In this document: one piece after another, positions 15,452-26,861 of the stretch
Numbering within the stretch: position 1 is the first letter of the stretch
How the letters are laid out: every line of letters begins with the position of its first letter
Origin: Lepturacanthus savala
Lineage: Eukaryota > Chordata > Actinopteri > Scombriformes > Trichiuridae
Direction: 5' to 3'
Length of the DNA stretch: 64,000 bases
Assembly (NCBI GenBank): GCA_030544235.1
Contig: CM060470.1
Span: forward strand, 17,637,356-17,701,355
The notes under the pieces: model-generated
What the model saw: the letters and a program-made list of their open reading frames with translations, nothing else
Databases searched by the model: none
Told to the model about the DNA's origin: nothing
Program-made: the position numbers and the translations under genes

Positions 15452-16525
15452 GACTAAAGGAAGCTCCTAACTGGCTGATTTCAGAGAGGTAATGGTACAA
15501 GTTTTTCTACTGAACGTATAATTTGAAGGGATCTGCAGGTGCTTTCATCCTACGAAACGGTTTAACATTGTTCGTTCAGCAGAGAAATGAGTGGTTGGAT
15601 GATTCATAACAACCTAGTGTGGGAGAGATTTTTGGTAAACAAAATAATATGAAGGTCTTCTACATTTGGCTGCTAGAATGGAGGCGTTCCTGCTGTGAGT
15701 GTGTGACTAAGTACAGGTCAGGATGAATAAGGAGGCCACCAAAAGAAGAAAAAAACAAGGAAAAGCAAAACTACAGCTGTGTAAGGAATAAAAGGTTGTT
15801 GGATGCATGCTCTGTTCTTTCAGTAACTTTCTCGCTCTTTCTGTCATTTTATTGGTGAGGAAGCGGCGTCGTCCTGATGAGAGGGCGTCGGATCAAACCC
15901 AGCTTTCACAGTCGTGTAGTCCTGGAGACCAAACCCATATTTCAATGTCACAACATTTTGAAGAATGGTTGTGAAAGATTAAGCATGTTGTAGAGTTTCA
16001 TGACGTTTTGGGCACGACGAATACAATTTCACATCTTAAAACTTGTATGAGAAGATGCCACGAGGGTAAGATGGAAATCTTTATTTTTATGGCTCGGGAG
16101 AATTAAATCATACATTTTTAAGGGTTTTATTTAACGCTGTTCACAGAGAATGGAATGCAAAAGATATTGCTCTAATAATATGACGGCACAAACAGGGCCA
16201 TAAAGTTTTGCAGTCGACTGTAATTTGCTCTTGTTTTGCTGAGTGAGTTTCAGTGTTTCAGGCTTTTCTCCACATTTCAGCACACAGATTGGTTCATAAT
16301 GAAAACTGCTGAGAGCACAGAAGCCTCAAATTGTGTGTCTTTAATTGGCAAAGGTGCTTACACACACAGGCGACTACACACACACACACACACACAAATA
16401 GCTCTCCAACATCACAAGCCAGCTTCCATGTACTTTGCTTATTTTAGTTATCTGGTATTAAGCTTCTACATGAGTTAAACTGTACAGTTATTGATATGAT
16501 TCAGACATGCTAGAAGCATGTTAGA
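15452..16525. other. Unassigned non-coding stretch
   Basis: No recognised repeat or exon apart from a short (CA)n at about 16377-16396. A GC-richer patch at 15855-15925 (aagcggcgtcgtcctgatgag) is unexplained. Confidence 0.6.
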
Positions 16526-16910
16526 ATAAAATATGTATGTCTCTGGCGCTGCTAACACAGATTGTTAAAAAAAATCCCCATTCATTCTGTTGTGGACTAG
16601 CCTTCCATGTAAAGTTGCTGAAACCTGGCTGAACATGAGCCATTTAGCCATTTCACCTGTTGTGATGTCACATCAGGAGTAGAAGTTAATAGTAGCCGCC
16701 TCTGGTTCCATGTAGCCAGCTCCTCCTTCCATAGTGCTTCTAGCTCCGGCTCTCTGAGAGGCGGGGCATTTTGACAGCACTAGGCCAATCAGAGCGGGCA
16801 TTTTTGATAGGGGGGGGCAGTATTTTTCAGAGTGAGTGTGTGAGAAGGCAGATAACATTGCTGTTATAGGTATAACTATACGTTTTTGGACCACGAAAAC
16901 GTGCCGGTTT
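16526..16910 (+). mobile_element. TTAA-flanked MITE family, end-truncated copy
   Basis: Matches the complete copy from the gctgctaacacag block through aaacctggctgaacatgagc, gttgtgatgtcac, gctctctgagaggcgggg and the agtgtgtgagaaggcag block. Both TIRs are missing. It contains ccaatcagagcg, a CCAAT-box-like stretch that belongs to the repeat, not to a promoter. Confidence 0.72.
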
Positions 16911-17139
16911 TTGAGTGATTCTTTGTATTCTCACATGTATTCTGTTTGGTTTTAGTTTTTCATCCATTTTGGCTCCATAGTTACATCCACATGCCACATT
17001 TTGAATAAATTTACTCGTATAAACATGTATCACATGGTTCTGATGACAAAACCATTGCCACGAAACAATTGTGACATTTTTCATTTAAAATATTTTGTCT
17101 TCAGTGCTGGTATAAAACAAAGCTGTGTATAAACACATG

Positions 17140-17666
17140 CAGGACTGGAAAAAATAAGAGACCACTGCATTTTGAAATCAGCATTTCTACATGTATTCCA
17201 GCCATTCCAACACATGCACACCTCATTCTGCTTAATAAGATAAAAGGGGTCGAATAAAATCACCCAATAACAATGGTAAAGACTTGTGAAGAGCATGATA
17301 ATATTCATGAAAGCTGTGTTTAAAAATGAGGGTTATTGCACCACATATTGATTTCTGAACTCTTTTTAGGTGTAAACATTAGTATTATGTTATGTTATGT
17401 TATGTATGGTTTTAAAATGAATTTGATCTTGTTTCTTTGTATTGTTTGAGGTCTGAAAACATTGGATATTTTTGTTATTTGGACCATTTGTCATTTTCTG
17501 CAAATAAATTCTCTAAACAATAATATTTTTATTTGGAATTCGAGGGAAATGTTGTAGTTTATAGACTCAAACAGAAATGTTCCTTTTACCCAAACACATA
17601 CCTATAAGTAATCAAATCCGAAAAACTGATCATTTTGCAGTGGTCTCCTAAATTTATCCAGTGCTG
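17140..17666 (+). mobile_element. Tc1/mariner-derived non-autonomous element, family B copy 1
   Basis: The left end reads caggactgg ... agagaccactgca. The right end reads tgcagtggtctcctaaattt ... ccagtgctg followed by TA. The ends are inverted repeats of about 40 bases with the agaccactgca core. At the left the expected TA is TG, a single change. The region at 17205-17345 corresponds to the C-terminus of a Tc1 transposase but is frame-broken. A (TTATG)n patch lies at about 17386-17405. Related remnants: 39612-39972 and 52990-53225. Confidence 0.8.
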
Positions 17667-19874
17667 TATAAACAGACATCCATGTTAGCAACTGATGAAA
17701 GCTGTGTGTTTTGTATTTAGTGTATTTTACTAGGTTGGGAAATAATACAAATATGATCCACCAGATGCTGACTCAGCATTTGTCTGGGCCTGTGTCTTTT
17801 CAGATTCCACAGTCTGTCGCTGTCGCCCTGTTAAAGACACAGAATCAAGGTCGGACGACACATGAATGGTTATGCACTTAAATGGAAGAACAAAGGCTTC
17901 ATCTGCTGTTTGGGGGAACTTCCAAGCAGCAATGATGACTTCTCTGGGGTAACGAGTAACTAATACATCAGGATACCGAAACCGAGATGCTTTTCATCAT
18001 GAGAATTAGTTAAATTTAATCCACCATAACCAGATCTCGTCTGGATGAGGTTATGGTGGATTTTGGTGGAGGGAGTGGTGGGAAAAACATGAATAAAACA
18101 GCTGATATAAATCAACAAATACAAATAAACTTTTAATCTGTTTGTGGTTTGTTCCTTGATTTTTCCTTTTAAAAGCAAATTCAAAATCCAAAAAAACAAA
18201 CAGCATATGTTTTTAGTTTTTTTTTTGGTTTTGTTTTTCTGTTTTAAAACTCAAATGGAAAAAACAACGAATAAACAGCATCTTTTGTTTGTTTTTCATT
18301 TTTAAACCCAAAATGGATAACTTAAGGATTTCTTTTGTTTTGAACCACTAAGGAACAGAATAAAGATGTTGTTCTTGAAGCACTTTATAGCTGCACTTGA
18401 ACCTATTGTTGACTTTATTCCTGAGCTTTGTGAACAAGACTGAAGTTAGAAAAACAAAAAAATGACTGCATGCCAATACATGCCTCTGTATACTCTTTAA
18501 TGGATAATTAATTTTTAACAGGCAGATATTAAGGGGTAAATCGTTCCAGTTTACTACAGATACAGACGGTACCATTGCATTATACAACCTTAGATTCTCT
18601 TAACGTGTGCCTGTCAATCTCCTGGGAGCCTGACTGATGTTAACACACAACACTTCTCAAAGGACTAGCTGTGCAATAAGAAATCTCTGTGCACTGTCAG
18701 TATAAGTCAGACTCAGACAGTCACATGCATATAGCCATGGGTGGGCATAGTTGGAAATTGAACCTGCTGTTTTCTACTCACCAGACAAAGGTAGGCCCTT
18801 GACACATTTTAATGAAAAGTCTGTCCAAAAATACCCAGACATTAAGAATTACACTGCCTATTCTATGCAATGAATGGCCATATACTGCTAAATGACATCT
18901 GTGGGTGGGAAATAGCACCCTATTGAGGCCCACTCCTTGACACTGACAAGGAAATCACTTACTGCACATAAGTAGTGACGGGAACCTTAGGGAACGTCAG
19001 TCAGGCTCCAAGTATCTGAGTCACAAAAGAACACAATGAAAATTAGTGAAAATGCATAGAGTACAATTCATTCTTCAAAAGCCTACCACCACTTGATAAA
19101 ATGTATGAATATATACGAATGGTATGTTATTGATAAAGATGAACCTTTTACAAAAATTGAATGATGAGTTGTGTTGATGCAATATATTGTACATAATTTA
19201 TACTTAACTTTATCTATTTTTTTAAGCTACAAGCTAAAAAAGTACTTTAGAAAATGTATTGGAGTGACTTAATTTGTTTTATTTTTTGTCACCTTGTCAG
19301 CTTTTCTTCCAGTCTTAAACAAATCCCAACTGCAGCATTTATTCAGGCGTCTGTTCCGGCTCACGCTTGCCCGCTTTGTGACTTATTTGCCGCTGCTTAT
19401 ATCTCGGTGTGTGTGTTACCCAGGCACATTGAAAGGTAATCTGTGATGAAGCACCAGACATGACAGCTGATGATGAGAAGAACATATTGCAAAGAATATC
19501 AAGTGTTGATTTGTACATTTGTCAAACATTTGTAGAGACACAAACATATCTTTAAAGCAGTTGTCTGTACATTTAAGATTGTTTTTAAAGCCTTTGAGTT
19601 ATTTCTAAATATTTTATAGGCTTTATCCGACCTAAAATACATCAATATTGCATTTGGCTTACTAAACCTTTATGGACAAATGTCCAATGTCAAACAAATT
19701 TTATATCATTACTCACACTGACACGATTTAAAAGCTTCGCTGCTAAATAAGTGTTGATGCTGCTGGATTTGATCATTAATAACTAGATTTGACAAGATGG
19801 GAAATTATGTCTCTTGTTATGGGACATTGTTTCAGGTCTTAAAAGTCTGAAGACAAGTTTGGTGTTGTGTTGTG

Positions 19875-19875
<1 letters not shown>
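17667..19875. other. Unassigned non-coding stretch
   Basis: T- and A-rich tracts at 18170-18330 include a partly repeated aaacagcat...tttgtttttc unit. No gene or transposon ends identified. The hairpin at 18018-18062 is listed separately. Confidence 0.6.
18018..18062. repeat. Perfect 14-bp inverted repeat
   Basis: Arms aatccaccataacc (18018-18031) and ggttatggtggatt (18049-18062) around a 17-base loop. Nothing nearby explains it. Confidence 0.85.

Positions 19876-19966
<91 letters not shown>
19876..19966. repeat. (TG)n microsatellite
   Basis: About 90 bases of pure TG, preceded by gttgtgttgtgt. The HTHT/VCVC frames over it are artefacts. Confidence 0.97.
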
Positions 19967-19969
<3 letters not shown>

Positions 19970-20312
19970 ATGTTTCTTTCATTGTGCTGTTCTGAAATCT
20001 TTTTCTCAGCATGGCATGCACTAATGCTTTGGTTCCCATGCACTCAGCACCGATTGAATTGAGGTAATTGCAGACTAAAAGCAAAGCCAGCAACTGTAGC
20101 CCTTATGATCCATTCTGTTTCATCTTTCGTGTTTGTATGTAAAGTTGCAAACTTGACAGCACCTTGGCTAACTTTTCTGGCTAAGTTGAAAATGCATTGA
20201 ATTGGCTGGAAAAGTGACGTATATGTAGTAGCAGTGTTTCCTCACTATCCATCAAATGTCTTTTTTGTTGTTTTTATCTGCATAAAAGCCAGAGCAAAAG
20301 AATTCAATATGC

Positions 20313-20365
20313 CCCAATGGATGAGTATACAAAGTGTGGAAAAAATGGACCAATTCCTAGTTTGT
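20313..20365 (-). mobile_element. Possible fragment of the CAGGGG hAT MITE family
   Basis: The stretch ccaatggatgagtatacaaa ... aatggaccaattcct closely parallels the 60.77-60.83 kb copy (ggatgactgtacaaagcg ... aatggaccagttcct). The match is only about 50 bases and lacks a terminus, so it may be chance or a very old fragment. Confidence 0.35.
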
Positions 20366-20459
20366 TTTTTTTGTTTTCCACAATTTTGGACATTGTGGTC
20401 ATTTTCTCACTTATGGTCCACCAGGCCTTTCAACATGATGGCAGCTAGTCTTGTACTAA

Positions 20460-22900
20460 TATAAGTCAGGAATGGGGACCAGATTCCATAGAAAGCTTGA
20501 GTCATATATCTGGACCTGTATGTTACATATTCCATTGGCAATATTTCAAAAATAACCCTATGCCTCCCAGCTATTGTGGGGGGTTCACAGTCAATTCACT
20601 TCAGCAATATATTCTCGCTTGCACAAAAAGTGAGAATAGAGAAATAGAGAAAATAAACATGCTAAATTGGCTGTTTTCAATTATTTAATCACCTTTTTGG
20701 AGGGAAGACTGGGAGCATCTGAAATATATACAAAAGTATAGGCAAAATATTCATTTTAAGTAGTGAAATCCTCCCTAACATGGATGGTGGTAAGGAAGTC
20801 CACGTTTCAAGGTCCTCATAAATAAGTAAAGGTTTAAAATTGGCCGCATATAATTGGTGAAAGAAAGTAGAGTTACTGCAATACCTAGATATGTAAAGCC
20901 CTGTGGTGTCCATCTGAATGGAAAAGATAGAGGAGGTGATATATTTATGCGACAGAGACCACCTAGAGGAAGTGCTTCAGATTTTGAAAAATGAATTTTA
21001 GAACCTGAAAATTGACTGAAGCAACCAATCAAGTCCTAGCACTGCTGGTATTGAAACTTTTGGCTCTGTAAGAAACAAGAGAACATCATCAGCATACAAA
21101 GATATTGTGTGAGTTTTCTCACCAACTGAGATACCTGACATAGAGGGGGCTCGCCTGATGGCCCTCAATAGCAATTGCAAATAGCAATTGGGACAGAGGA
21201 CACCCCTGTCTGGTACCCCGCTTCAGACGAAAATAAGGCGATCTCTTGCCATTGGTTAATACAGCTGACAATGGGTTGTCATATAATAATTTTACCCAGC
21301 TAAGGAATGCTTCACCTTGGCCCAGTGTTTCCAAGGTAGAAAAAAGATATGGCCATTCGACCCGATCAAAAGCCTTCTCTGCATCCAGGCTAACAACTAT
21401 ACACTCAAGTTTCTTAGATTAGGACATCTGGATAATGTTGAGAAGCCTCCTCATATTACTACATGAATTCCTGCCAGTTATAAATCCTGTTAATAATACA
21501 AGGCAAGACTGTTTCCAGATGCAGAGAAAGGGTCTTAGACAGAGATCTATATTCTATATTTCTATATTCTATATTCTATATATAAGATCTATATTTAACA
21601 AACTTATAGGCCTATAAGACGCACATTCATCGTCAGCCTTTCCTTTTTTCAATATAAGGCTAATATTAGCCTCCGTTAATGACCTTAGGAGCGATCTATT
21701 TTTCAACAAATCATGAAACATATTAAGCAAGGGTTGTATAAGTAATGAAATTATTTTTTTTATAAAATTCACAGCCAAATCCATCCGGGCCTGGTGCTTT
21801 ACCTGCGTGAAGAGAGGGCAGCCTTAACCTCCTGCTCTGTTATCGGTCCATTAAGTGTTTCTCTCTGCAAGTCTGTGAACTCAGGATGGTCCAAATTAGA
21901 CAAGAATAATTCAGAGAACTTCTGATCTTCTGAATGATTCTGAATGATTATAGTAATGATTATAGTATGCCTCAAATACTTTGTTAATATTATCTAAATC
22001 TGCCATATGTCCTTTCAGCCTCTGTCAGCTTAGTTTCTAATTCCCTCTGGCACTGAAGCGCTTTACATCTTTTAGTTTTCACATAGGATATTATTAAGCC
22101 TCTGGAGTATGCTTTGCTTGTTTCCCAAAGGGTAGAGGGAGAGACATCGGACGTGTTAATTTTATTAAATATTTCCAGTTCCGAGGAAAGGTAAGAAATT
22201 TGGGTCACCAAGCAATGAAGAGTCAAATTTCCACATCTTAGTGGAAGGAATACTTCCTTCAAGGAGAAACTGGAGGAATGTGGGGCTATGGTCTGAGATT
22301 ATAGTATTTCCGATTTAGGAATAAAGAAATAATCTATTCTTGAACTGCTTTTATGGGCAGTTGAATAAAAGGTAAAATCCTTCTCTCCTGGATGTGTGGT
22401 CCTCCAAACATCTAAGTATCCCATCTCCTCACATAATTCCAGTACTGCCCTAGCTCTTTTGGTAAGGGGACGTTTCTCTAGGGATGATTTGTTCAACTGA
22501 GGGTCCAAGAGGCAGTTAAAGTCTCCTCCTATTATTGCCCATTCACATTCTACCTCAGCAAACTCTGTAACAGCCTTTGTTATTAGTTCTGTCGGGAGAT
22601 TTGGGGGATAGTACATATTCATTACAGTGATGCTCTCACCAAACAATATACCTTTAACAATAATGTAACACCCTCCAGCGTCTTGGATACATTTTTCAGC
22701 CTTAAATGGTAATGATTTATGTATTAAAATGCATACCCCTCGACTATTGGAGGCAAAGGACAACTAGAAGACCTGACCCACCCACTCATGCTTTAGTTTG
22801 ACATGTTCTGCGTCTTTGAGGTGGGTTTCCTGTGGAAAATCTATTTTAACCCTTTCCCTTTTCAGAAATGTTAGAATGTTCTTCCTTTTAACTGGATGGT
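20460..22900 (-). pseudogene. L1 ORF2 (endonuclease + reverse transcriptase), frameshifted
   Basis: ORF2 protein nicks target DNA and copies LINE RNA into it. The APE-type endonuclease retains ETHLK (22816-22833), KLKHEWVGQVF, GGDFNC (22512-22529), SRIDYFF (about 22320-22345) and, after a frameshift, SDHSP (about 22280-22296). These are the conserved catalytic motifs. The reverse transcriptase retains SYRPISLLN (about 21600-21620), LDAEKAFDRV (about 21360-21400), GTRQGCPLS (about 21190-21217) and the YADDVLLFL active site (21070-21096). A YLGI motif follows near 20890, and a weakened GGIGL...YCQWN region lies at 20510-20590. The start codon region before NGVHHP-like sequence is not recognisable. 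Several stops and shifts plus a minisatellite block translation. Confidence 0.88.
21546..21600. repeat. (ATTCTATAT)-type minisatellite within L1 ORF2
   Basis: Repeated ctatattctatattt units inside the reverse transcriptase region, between the segments corresponding to the first and second RT blocks. It disrupts the frame and probably arose after insertion. Confidence 0.85.
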
Positions 22901-23418
22901 GAACTCCATCCAAATTTCATCAAAATCAGCCCCCATCAAATACAATTGCTGACATCTACTACTGTGGATTATGTGGACACCGTCTCTTTAACATTCAATA
23001 TAGACTCAAAACAGTATGAGACCATGACCATGCCCCTGTAAGAACTTTATATAGAACTAGGTCCTGAGAGAGAGAAAAGAAAAAATAAGAAAAACAAAAA
23101 CTAAAACCCACAGAGGATCTCTGGGTAAATAGACCCTAAATCCTTCAGAAGATGCAAGCATATCTGCTCAGAGGTGCCACACCCCAAAACACAGATAAAA
23201 ACAAAAATATGACATTACCCTTAGAAAAGAAAGCAGTAATGAAAAGAATGAGTAAGTGTAATAATAATAACATAACAACTTTAGATAATATTGCCTAGTT
23301 AGACAGGACATCAGGCTCCTCCCTGCACAAGTTAGGTGTAATAACATAAATGACCATCTTTCCTAGAGAATTCACATTATTAATGCAACAGGTAAATTGT
23401 CCTACTTAGAGGACACAT

Positions 23419-24194
23419 TTATGACAGCTTTAGAGAGTCAATAAATGCAGACACTTCGCCTGGAGTGTGGAATGTTTTCGTGGAGCCGTGACCCTGAGTA
23501 AAGCCGGATACAGCATGGCATAGCGCACCCCAGGGATGTTCTGCCACTCCCTTTTAACAGCCACAAATTCCCGTCTTCATTTCAGCGTCTCTGTTGCGAA
23601 GTCTTGGAAGAAATATATTTTGACTCCCTCAAAGAGAACCACCTTTTTATGCTGTGCTGCCTCCATAACTCTCTGGCGGTTGGAGAAGTTGTGAAATCTA
23701 ACGATCATAGTACAGGGAAGCTTCGATGCGGTGGGGCTGGGCATGTGGTGAGCCCGCTCCAGCTTTATCCAATCTGTTTTGGTAGATAATCCCAGGATCC
23801 TCAGATTCTTTCGGCGGCCCCAGTTTTCTTGGTCCTGAAGGCTCTCTGTTAGTTCCTTAACCGACTTCGTTAAGCTAGCGACCTACCTCACCGTTTCAGC
23901 CGTAGTATCTTCCACCGCTGATATCCTCTCAGCTTTGTCGAACCGGACTCCGATCTCGTTAAGATGCTGCGATATGTTGTCGTTGATACTGTGCAGGATG
24001 TGGTCCAGTTTGTTATCAATCAATTTGGTGATGTTGGCTGTCATTGCCTCCATGACATTTACAATTGCAGGGTCTAATTCAGGCGTGTCGCCTTCACCCT
24101 CACCATCTTGGCAGGGCAGTGGCTTCTCTGCGGTGGTCTTTTTAGCCTGTTTTGGGGCATTTTGACAGTCAAAGCTTAGAGCGTGTGTGTGCAT
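23419..24194 (-). pseudogene. L1 ORF1 (RNA-binding, coiled-coil protein), one in-frame stop
   Basis: ORF1 protein binds LINE RNA as a coiled-coil trimer. The first part (24194-23883) has a lysine-rich N-terminus and a heptad-like stretch (MTANITKLIDNKLDHIL) typical of the coiled coil. After an in-frame TAG near 23880 the same frame continues with GRRKNLRILGL (about 23795-23830), the RRM start motif of L1 ORF1. Then come IKLERAH, TMIVRFHNFSNRQRVMEAA (about 23660-23715) and, after another stop near 23580, GVRYAMLYPALLRV in the C-terminal domain (about 23490-23530). It ends with a TAA at 23419-23421. The coding length, about 258 codons, is close to a complete fish L1 ORF1. Only two stops and possible small shifts separate it from open. 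Confidence 0.85.
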
Positions 24195-24439
24195 ATGTCT
24201 ATTTCCTATTCAACAATAAAAATTAAACAAAAATGATTTCTGATTCATTGGTTATTTTTATAAGGGTAATAATTATAACAATAGTTTTTATTATTAATAA
24301 TATCAGTATTATTGTTGTTCTTATTTCTTGTTTTTAACTAGCTTTTAATGTAAAGTGACTCTGAGTTGTTATTTCTTGTTTTTAACCAACCTTTACTGTA
24401 AAATGTCTGAGCTTTAAAAAGCTATATATTTTTTTAAAA
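24195..24439. other. AT-rich flank of the L1 copy
   Basis: ATT-rich sequence with two near-identical phrases (agttgttatttcttgtttttaac at about 24364 and ttcttatttcttgtttttaac at about 24320), an imperfect tandem duplication of about 60 bases. No gene. Confidence 0.55.
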
Positions 24440-24834
24440 AAACGACACAAACACCGACAGTACAAAAACTAACCATACACTGAACGGCTTCCCCTTAAAG
24501 TCATTCAGTGGATTCGTTCAGAACTATTTCACGGGAAGCCGTTCACTAAATGGCTCAGACCTACGGGCAAGTGGTTCAGTGAACGGTTCGCACCCACTTA
24601 GTAGAGGGAAATAGTTCAGTGAATGGTTCGCACCCACTAAAGTGAACGGGAAAGCTGCTGCTGGTTTCTAGCTCTCGTAATGAGGAAATATGAACGGTGA
24701 CCAGACTGTTCAGCCAATTAAGGACACCGCGAACGAAAAGAGCGGGTCTTTTCGAGGAAGTGAACTAGTTCACCCCGTTCACCAAAAAGAACTATTTCTT
24801 TTAATTCGTTCGTTCATGACCGACACAACACTAG
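24440..24834. mobile_element. MITE with repeated 'ttcagtgaacggttcgcaccc' units
   Basis: The right end reads ttcgttcatgaccgacacaacactag, a terminal motif I recognise from abundant fish hAT-like MITEs (tagtgttgtgtcggt on the other strand). A related gacacaaacaccgaca lies on the left, but the left boundary is uncertain. Two internal direct repeats (24571-24601 and 24614-24643) share gttcagtgaa-ggttcgcacccact. A minus-strand equivalent is not needed: the frame crossing it is not coding. Confidence 0.5.
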
Positions 24835-25544
24835 GCTCTAGTAAACCTCCGCCAATCGGAATGAATGAAGGGCTTATTACAGGGAAATGGACCTACAGTG
24901 GAGCTCAATCCCCAAAGTGTCTTTTTGTGTTTCATATCGAACATATGGATCAGATTCAATCCCTGGAACACATACAATGCCTGGGCCCTGATTGTTTATT
25001 TGCTTCAACAAAAGCTATAATTTATAAAGCATAAAACATGTTTGATTATGTAGTTTGGCAATAAAGGATTGTTAAGCCACATTGGATCTTCTAGTATCAT
25101 ATCACAGCGATCATTACTTTGTCCATTTGGGATTTTTTAGTGTCCATTTACACTCATACACACACATACTATTGTACACACACACACATACAAAACACAC
25201 AAAACAAAGATACCTTTCTAATTAATAAAGCATTCAAAAATTACTAAACTCAATAAAACCAGGAACTGAGAAAACACAAGTGGAGAATTTAGAAATAGAT
25301 AAACACTCAATGTACTAAGATTGAATGAATAAATAAAGACGGGCAAAAAATAAAAGGTTGATTATAAAAGAAGACATTCTAATCCCAGAATGTCACCTTT
25401 TTGTCACATCCCTCAGCATCTGATACCAACACCTCAGTGGGCAACTTTCTCCTCATCAATAGCAGCATTTCACAACTGTTAGAAATCATGTGGCAATTGC
25501 TGTGGTTAAGCTTTGGTTAGGATTAGGCTCAAAAACACTTACTG
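24835..25544. other. Unassigned non-coding stretch
   Basis: It contains a loose CA-rich patch (25150-25205) and no recognised gene. The sequence just before 25545 may belong to the Rex1-like LINE, but no protein motif supports it. Confidence 0.55.
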
Positions 25545-26440
25545 AGGTGAGTTCTGCATTTAATACCATCATTCATTTAATGCCATCATTCTGCAGACTC
25601 TAGTCAATAAACTGCTGCTGTTGGGACTAACTCCATCAACATAAATTTTGAAAAAACATTGTTAGAATCCATGTTTCATCTTCCACCACCACACTCCACA
25701 CTGGCTCCCCACAGGGATGTGTCCTTAGCCCCCTGATGTAGACACTCCTCACATATGATTGCTCTGCAAGGTGCCCCACCAATCATCGAGTGAAGTTTTC
25801 AGATGACACGGCTGTGGTTGGACTGATCTCCAACAATGATGAGTCTATGTACAGGCAGGAGGTACAAGAGCTTGTGGACGGGTGTGGAGATAAGATATTT
25901 CTTCATCAATTTGGGGAAGACTAAGGAGATAATCGTGTAGCAGAATCCACACACCCCTGCCCCTCTTCATCAGGAGGAGCAGCAGTGGAGATGGTGTCCA
26001 CCTTCAAATGCCTGGGCCTGCACATCACCATTGATCTCAGGTGGGCCACCAACACAGCCAGCCTCATCAAGAAAGCCCACCAAGGCCAATGTACTTTTTG
26101 AGGAGGCTGAAGAGTCCTGACCTCCTTCAATCAGTGTGTGGCGGAGACACACTGACATCCTCCATCACTGCTGTGCTGCTGACAGGAAGGGTTAGATCTG
26201 CTCAAAAAAATCACCAACTGCAGCTTCACTTTCTTGGAGGACCTTTATGTCAGTAGGTGCAGAAGCAGAGCATCTGGCATCATGAAGGACTCCGCCCACC
26301 CAGCACATGGACTGTTGGTGATGACTATTGGTTAGACCGCAGCCTCGGAGCCAGAACAAAAAGGTTTAAGTGCAGCTTCTACCTGGATGCTGTGAGGCTC
26401 TTGAACTCTTGGGTTTAAAGACTAGGCACTGCTACACCTG
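25545..26440 (+). pseudogene. Rex1/CR1-type reverse transcriptase fragment, frameshifted
   Basis: Motifs in order: FSSAFNTI (25545-25575, RT block with the first catalytic Asp region), then LVNKLLLLGL, then TGSPQGCVLSPLL in a damaged frame (about 25700-25735), and FSDDTAVVGLISNNDES (about 25797-25845). The last contains the active-site DD, though the usual FADD reads FSDD. STFKCLGLHIT follows (about 25999-26030), then WATNTASLIKKA. A final conserved run ending with RLLNSW lies at about 26390-26410. Stops at several points and at least two frameshifts prevent translation. The residual open frames on either strand are fragments of this. Confidence 0.8.
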
Positions 26441-26449
26441 CTATCTATA

Positions 26450-26810
26450 CAATACCATTCAAAAGTTTGGGGTCACTTCAAAATTTCCTTATTTTTAGAA
26501 GAAAATTACTGTTTTTTTTCAATGAAAATAACTTTAAACTAATCAGAGATACACTCTATACATTGCTAATGTAGTAAATTAGTATTTTAACTGGAATGTC
26601 TGGTTTTTGGTGCAATGTCTACATAGGTGGGTAGAGGCCCATTTCCAGCAACTATAACTCCAGTGTTCTAATGGTACAACGTGTCTGTGTGGAAGGGAAA
26701 TGGATGATAAGAAAACACTTGTTTAATCATGTTAGGTGGTAAATAAAAGTGTGATTTTTCATGGAAAACACTAAATTGTCTGGGTGACCCCAAACTTTTG
26801 AACATTAGTG
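26450..26810. mobile_element. Tc1/mariner MITE, family A, with TA duplication
   Basis: The left end reads caataccattcaaaagtttg (gggtcac follows); the right end on the opposite strand reads cactaatgttcaaaagtttg (gggtcac follows). These match a Tc1 family widespread in fish. TA dinucleotides flank both edges (26448-26449, 26811-26812). At 361 bp, the transposase has been deleted entirely. It sits inside the 3' region of the Rex1-type LINE, so it inserted later. Confidence 0.88.
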
Positions 26811-26861
26811 TATGTTATCATAGTATTGTTACTTTATTGGTATACTAGTAGTAGTACTAGT

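Larger units (their letters stand above)
20460..24194 (-). mobile_element. L1-type LINE, near full length, decayed
   Basis: A two-frame non-LTR retrotransposon read on the minus strand: ORF1 at about 24194-23419, a non-coding spacer, then ORF2 at about 22900-20460 with endonuclease and reverse transcriptase. The order and motifs match vertebrate L1. The 5' edge falls at the ORF1 start, with no 5'UTR recognisable beyond it, as expected from truncated target-primed reverse transcription. The 3' edge is blurred: homology fades near 20460 and no clear poly-A (T-run on plus) or target duplication is visible. Stops and frameshifts in both frames make it inactive. An ATTCTATAT-type minisatellite has grown inside ORF2 at about 21546-21600. 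Confidence 0.9.

Noticed and set aside
16740..16830. GC-rich stretch with ccaatcagagcg considered as a promoter
   Set aside because: The same sequence occurs in the MITE family, so it belongs to the repeat.
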